A stretch of 64,000 nt of DNA from Protopterus annectens (Eukaryota > Chordata > Ceratodontiformes > Protopteridae), in assembly GCF_019279795.1 (NCBI RefSeq), contig NC_056732.1:183580438-183644437 (forward strand). The letters are read 5' to 3'. Of this stretch, positions 60,996 to 64,000 are shown piece by piece. Made by a program: the position numbers and the translations under genes. Within the stretch, counting starts at the first letter, position 1. Each line of letters starts with the position of its first letter. The notes beneath the pieces are model-generated. The model was not told the origin of the DNA, made no database searches, and saw nothing but the letters and a program-made list of their open reading frames with translations.

Positions 60996-63535
60996 CAAAG
61001 ATTAGATTACTGTCTACATTGTCCCAAGTCCCTGACTACTGGGATGACTATTAGGGGAATGTTGTCAATATGATAGTTACCAAGGATGGCAGACTTTCCA
61101 AAGGATAAAGGATACTATTATGCACTTCTTGGTATTTAGTTTTTATCAATGGCTCAGATATCAACTATTTGTCTGTGCCAGCCCTTCTTGGACAACTTTA
61201 ATGCCAGTGGAGGATTCTATGACTGCACCTAATTTGCAATCATCTCAAATTTCATCAGTCAGAGGCCTTTGAACATTGGCATTGACTTCAGAGAAGTAGA
61301 TGCTAAAAAGGAGCAGTCCCAGGACCGATCCTTGAGGTAGTCTGCTGCAGACTGGTCTCTTTGTAGAGGTGGATTCCCCACAGCTGGTTATTCACTGAGT
61401 GACATAAAGGTTTATACCTAAAGTCTTGAGTTTGCCAACAATGTCTAAGTGGGGTCTTGTGTCAAATGCCTTGGCCAGGTCAGTGTAGGCAGTGTCAACC
61501 ATTTTACCCTTGTCCATTCTTTTGGTGAGCTCTCAAACAGGTTTACCAGTTTGAGTAGAAATGACCTGCCCTTGCTGAGACTGAACTGGGTTGGGTTCTG
61601 CATCTGGATGTTTAAAATGTCATTATTAATCATTTCCAGGAAAATTCTTTCCAAATCATTGCATATGATAATAGTGAGACTTATGGGTCTGTAGTTTCTA
61701 TGGTCCATAGATGACCCGCCTTTATGCAGAGGGATGGCAGTTGCCATTTTCCATTCATGAGGTGCAAAGCCTATGAGGAAACTATGGTTAAATAGTGATT
61801 CCAGAGGCCCTGATAGGCCATGTTTCATGCTATATAGAAGGCATCCTGGGATGTTTTCTGGGCCCATCGATGTGGTGTTATTGGCCTTAGACAGAGCATT
61901 GAAGACCTGTTTTCTAATGATAGTTGAGTTATTTTTGATAATATTTCTTGAGGGATGGCTGTGGAAGAGGGGCAGGCTTAGAGATGAATTTATTGGCTAT
62001 ATCTTTTGGCTCATTGTAGGTGGCTCTATTAACAATCAGCTCTGCACACAACTGTGTATTGCCTTTGAGGCTGCAGACATAACTAAAGAATGCCTTGTGG
62101 CTGTCCTTGGTCAGGGAGGACAGATTTACCTGAAATTTGGCTTTGGTAGACTTTATATATCCTCCGAGCTGTTTGCTTAGTTTGATGAGAGTACTTTTAT
62201 CCACTGGAACTACATCTTCTAATTTTACCATGATTTTCTTCTTTCTGCCATACAGCATATTGATGTTATGATTCCACCAGAGTAACTTGTTTTTCGGGTT
62301 AGTTTTGTACTTCTTCCTGGTAGGTACAACTGCCTTTGTGCACCTATTAACATGCTTGTACCGGGTTTCTGAAACAGTTCCATATAGGCACTGGCAGCGG
62401 TACTCTCAAGGTTTAGAGGGGCTTGACATTTTGCCAGGTTATCATTTTATGGTAAGAAATTAGCCTTGGAGTAGCTCTTGAACATTCCAGAGTAAGCCGA
62501 GGTTTCAGGTTTTATTTTTACGTTAAAGAACATTTTATGGTCTGACTTCAACAGAGAGAACATTATACTAGGTGGTGTGCAGCATTCTCCCATATTAGTG
62601 AAAACCAGATCCAATATGTTTGTGCTTCTGGTCAACATGTTGACAAGCTGGTCCAGGAAGTTTGCGTTTACAAAGTCTAGGAATCTCTACATCTGCATGT
62701 TTGTTGTCATATATGATAACCAGTGAATAGTGAGGACATTAAAGTCACCAGTGAGTATTGTATTGGGTTGCATGGTGAGTGTCCCCAGTAAGATCAAATG
62801 CATGTTATGGGGACCTATAACTTGCATAAACATTTTATGGGATATCACCTATGGTGATTTGAAGATGGAGATGCTCAAGTGCATCGTCCAGTTTGACAGG
62901 CCTTGAGATATATGTATTTCTGATAAACTAAAACAATCTTTAAAAACTAAAACAACATGCATGTCCACAGCTGGAGGCTTTGGCTTTATTGGCCTGAAAT
63001 TGTTCATAAAAAGACCTAAAAGTAAAAGTAAAAGAAAAAAGTCATGGACATTCAGAATTGCCATTTAGCTGAAACACCTGATATCCCTAGGGTAATTTAC
63101 ATATATCCCATGTTGCCTCTGATTCAAGAGGTTTAAGGTATCACACAGTGGAAATTCTAGCTTTGCTAGATTTTACTTTTAGTATATTTATTTTTGATGG
63201 AAATTGACACACGTCCACCTTTAGTCCCCGGCTGTGTAGTGGCTGGCCTAAATATGTGGAAGGCATTGTAGCCTTGCACTACTGTGGTGCTCTCCATGGT
63301 TTTAAACCATGTTTCAGTGGCCACACTGATGTCAGCATTTCCTAGGGTGAGGAGAGCTTGTAGGGAGTGGAGCTTTCTGTTTAGACTCCTGGGATTGAGC
63401 AGTAACACCTTTAGATTTTCATGGTTTTGAGTTATGTTGGTAAGATTGTCAGGTTGGTATTGCCTGTAAAAATGTGTGCCCCCTGCAGGACCCTTAGTAG
63501 CGTAGCACTTGTTCACGGCTTTACACTAGTAGGGA
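60996..63535 (-). mobile_element. Divergent CR1-like LINE copy F, lacking its 3' end
   Basis: On the minus strand this runs from an ORF1/ORF2 boundary region (about 63535) through the endonuclease and reverse transcriptase to a RDLGT motif at about 61040, then stops at the junction with copy E. The protein is clearly related to, but more diverged from, copies A-E (for example LLLNPRSLN and VATETWFKTMESTTVVQGYN). Loss of the 3' rather than the 5' end is unusual for a LINE and implies later rearrangement or deletion. Confidence 0.82.
61005..63516 (-). pseudogene. LINE copy F ORF2, fragmented
   Basis: Pieces in order: endonuclease N-terminal part (63516-63166) with VLLLNPRSLN and TETWF; a poorly preserved middle; endonuclease C-terminal part (62638-62447) with ILDLVFTNMGE and KSDHKM; linker (62258-61929) with DSHKAFFSYV; reverse transcriptase (61867-61445) with GPENIPGCLL, AIPLHKGGSSMDHRNYRPIS and FSLSKGRSFLL. 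Motifs B and C follow at about 61350-61230 with frameshifts (a GSVLG-like piece, and the FADD box shifted by a 1-bp loss). Heavily decayed and older than copies A-D. Confidence 0.82.
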
Positions 63536-63678
63536 GATTTCAGTATTCAAGATTTTTAGACATTGTGGTCTTCAGCATTTTGGTCTTCAGAATCATGGGT
63601 CGCAGAACTGTAACATTCAAAACTGTGGACTTTGCGGTTGTGATAGTAAACCAATTATATAAATCTCTCTCTCTCTCT

Positions 63679-63734
<56 letters not shown>

Positions 63735-64000
63735 ATCTACTTTACATGGCTGAAAACTCAAAATACTGAATTTCATTTGACTGAGACCACAGTACATAAT
63801 CTTCAAAATACTAAAAACTAATTTTTGAGCCACACTATAGTGAAAGTTTACAATGCTGAATTTGAAAATAATTAATTTTAAGCCATATACATGCACACTT
63901 ACAACAACAACAACTAACTCTGTCCAAAACTGAAGACCACCACCCTCAGCTATATATACTAACTCCAGGATCACACTACAGTGGGGAAAAGGGCATATAC
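63536..64000. repeat. Low-complexity region with (CT)n(AT)n and self-similar phrases
   Basis: (CT)n at about 63665-63678 and (AT)n at about 63682-63732. To the left the phrase TTTTGGTCTTCAGAATCATG and close variants repeat. To the right, variants of CTTCAAAATACTAAAAAC and CTCAAAATACTGAATTTC occur, which are similar text in the opposite orientation. This gives a loose fold-back around the AT run. Family unknown. Confidence 0.5.

Noticed and set aside
60586-63535. Single LINE with a twin-priming inversion
   Set aside because: The inverted part lies on the 3' side of the copy E fragment, the two parts are of different subfamily and divergence, and neither end carries the tail repeat.

Overview
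This window looks like intergenic, repeat-dominated DNA from a vertebrate with an old, repeat-rich genome. I found no intact host protein gene, no tRNA or rRNA gene and no CRISPR. The evidence for the host is several CR1-like non-LTR retrotransposons carrying an esterase-type ORF1, two V-SINEs (a superfamily of fishes, including sharks and lungfish), many CA/TG and AT microsatellites, and low GC. A lungfish or other non-tetrapod vertebrate fits best, but this is inference from repeat families only.

Layout. 519-4745 is a nearly full-length but broken CR1-like LINE on the minus strand (copy A). 5860-7040 is a very diverged tandem satellite. 8350-8459 is a TG/TA microsatellite. About 8810-9200 may hold a decayed PIF/Harbinger transposase. 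11349-12229 holds two minus-strand SINEs, each with its own target-site duplication. 12460-28218 is the dominant feature: about 15.7 kb of a 36-bp minisatellite, roughly 430 units, organised into super-units of 4.1-4.6 kb repeated about three times. 28617-30770 has an interspersed repeat, a C2H2 zinc-finger remnant and a 684-bp-spaced direct repeat. 30.7-33 kb is strongly G-poor on the plus strand. 35434-38489 is LINE copy B (plus). 40.2-48.1 kb holds microsatellites, an old LINE remnant (copy G), an ~80-bp degenerate satellite, a 69-bp minisatellite and a second V-SINE. 49649-52029 is LINE copy C (minus), interrupted by a 99-bp-arm palindrome. 52310-57870 is LINE copy D (plus), with a tandem-monomer 5' region. 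60586-60995 is LINE copy E (plus), abutting the divergent LINE copy F (minus, to about 63535).

How the parts relate. Copies A-E belong to one family. They share the ORF1 zinc-binding and SGNH esterase domains, the ORF2 APE endonuclease and reverse transcriptase, a common 3' UTR and an 8-bp tail repeat (TATGAACC). Every copy carries stops, frameshifts or lost catalytic residues, so none is autonomous. The long open frames inside 12.4-28.2 kb are by-products of a repeat unit of exactly 12 codons, not genes. The most unusual structures are the hierarchical minisatellite, the monomeric LINE 5' region and the palindrome that captured flanking LINE sequence.
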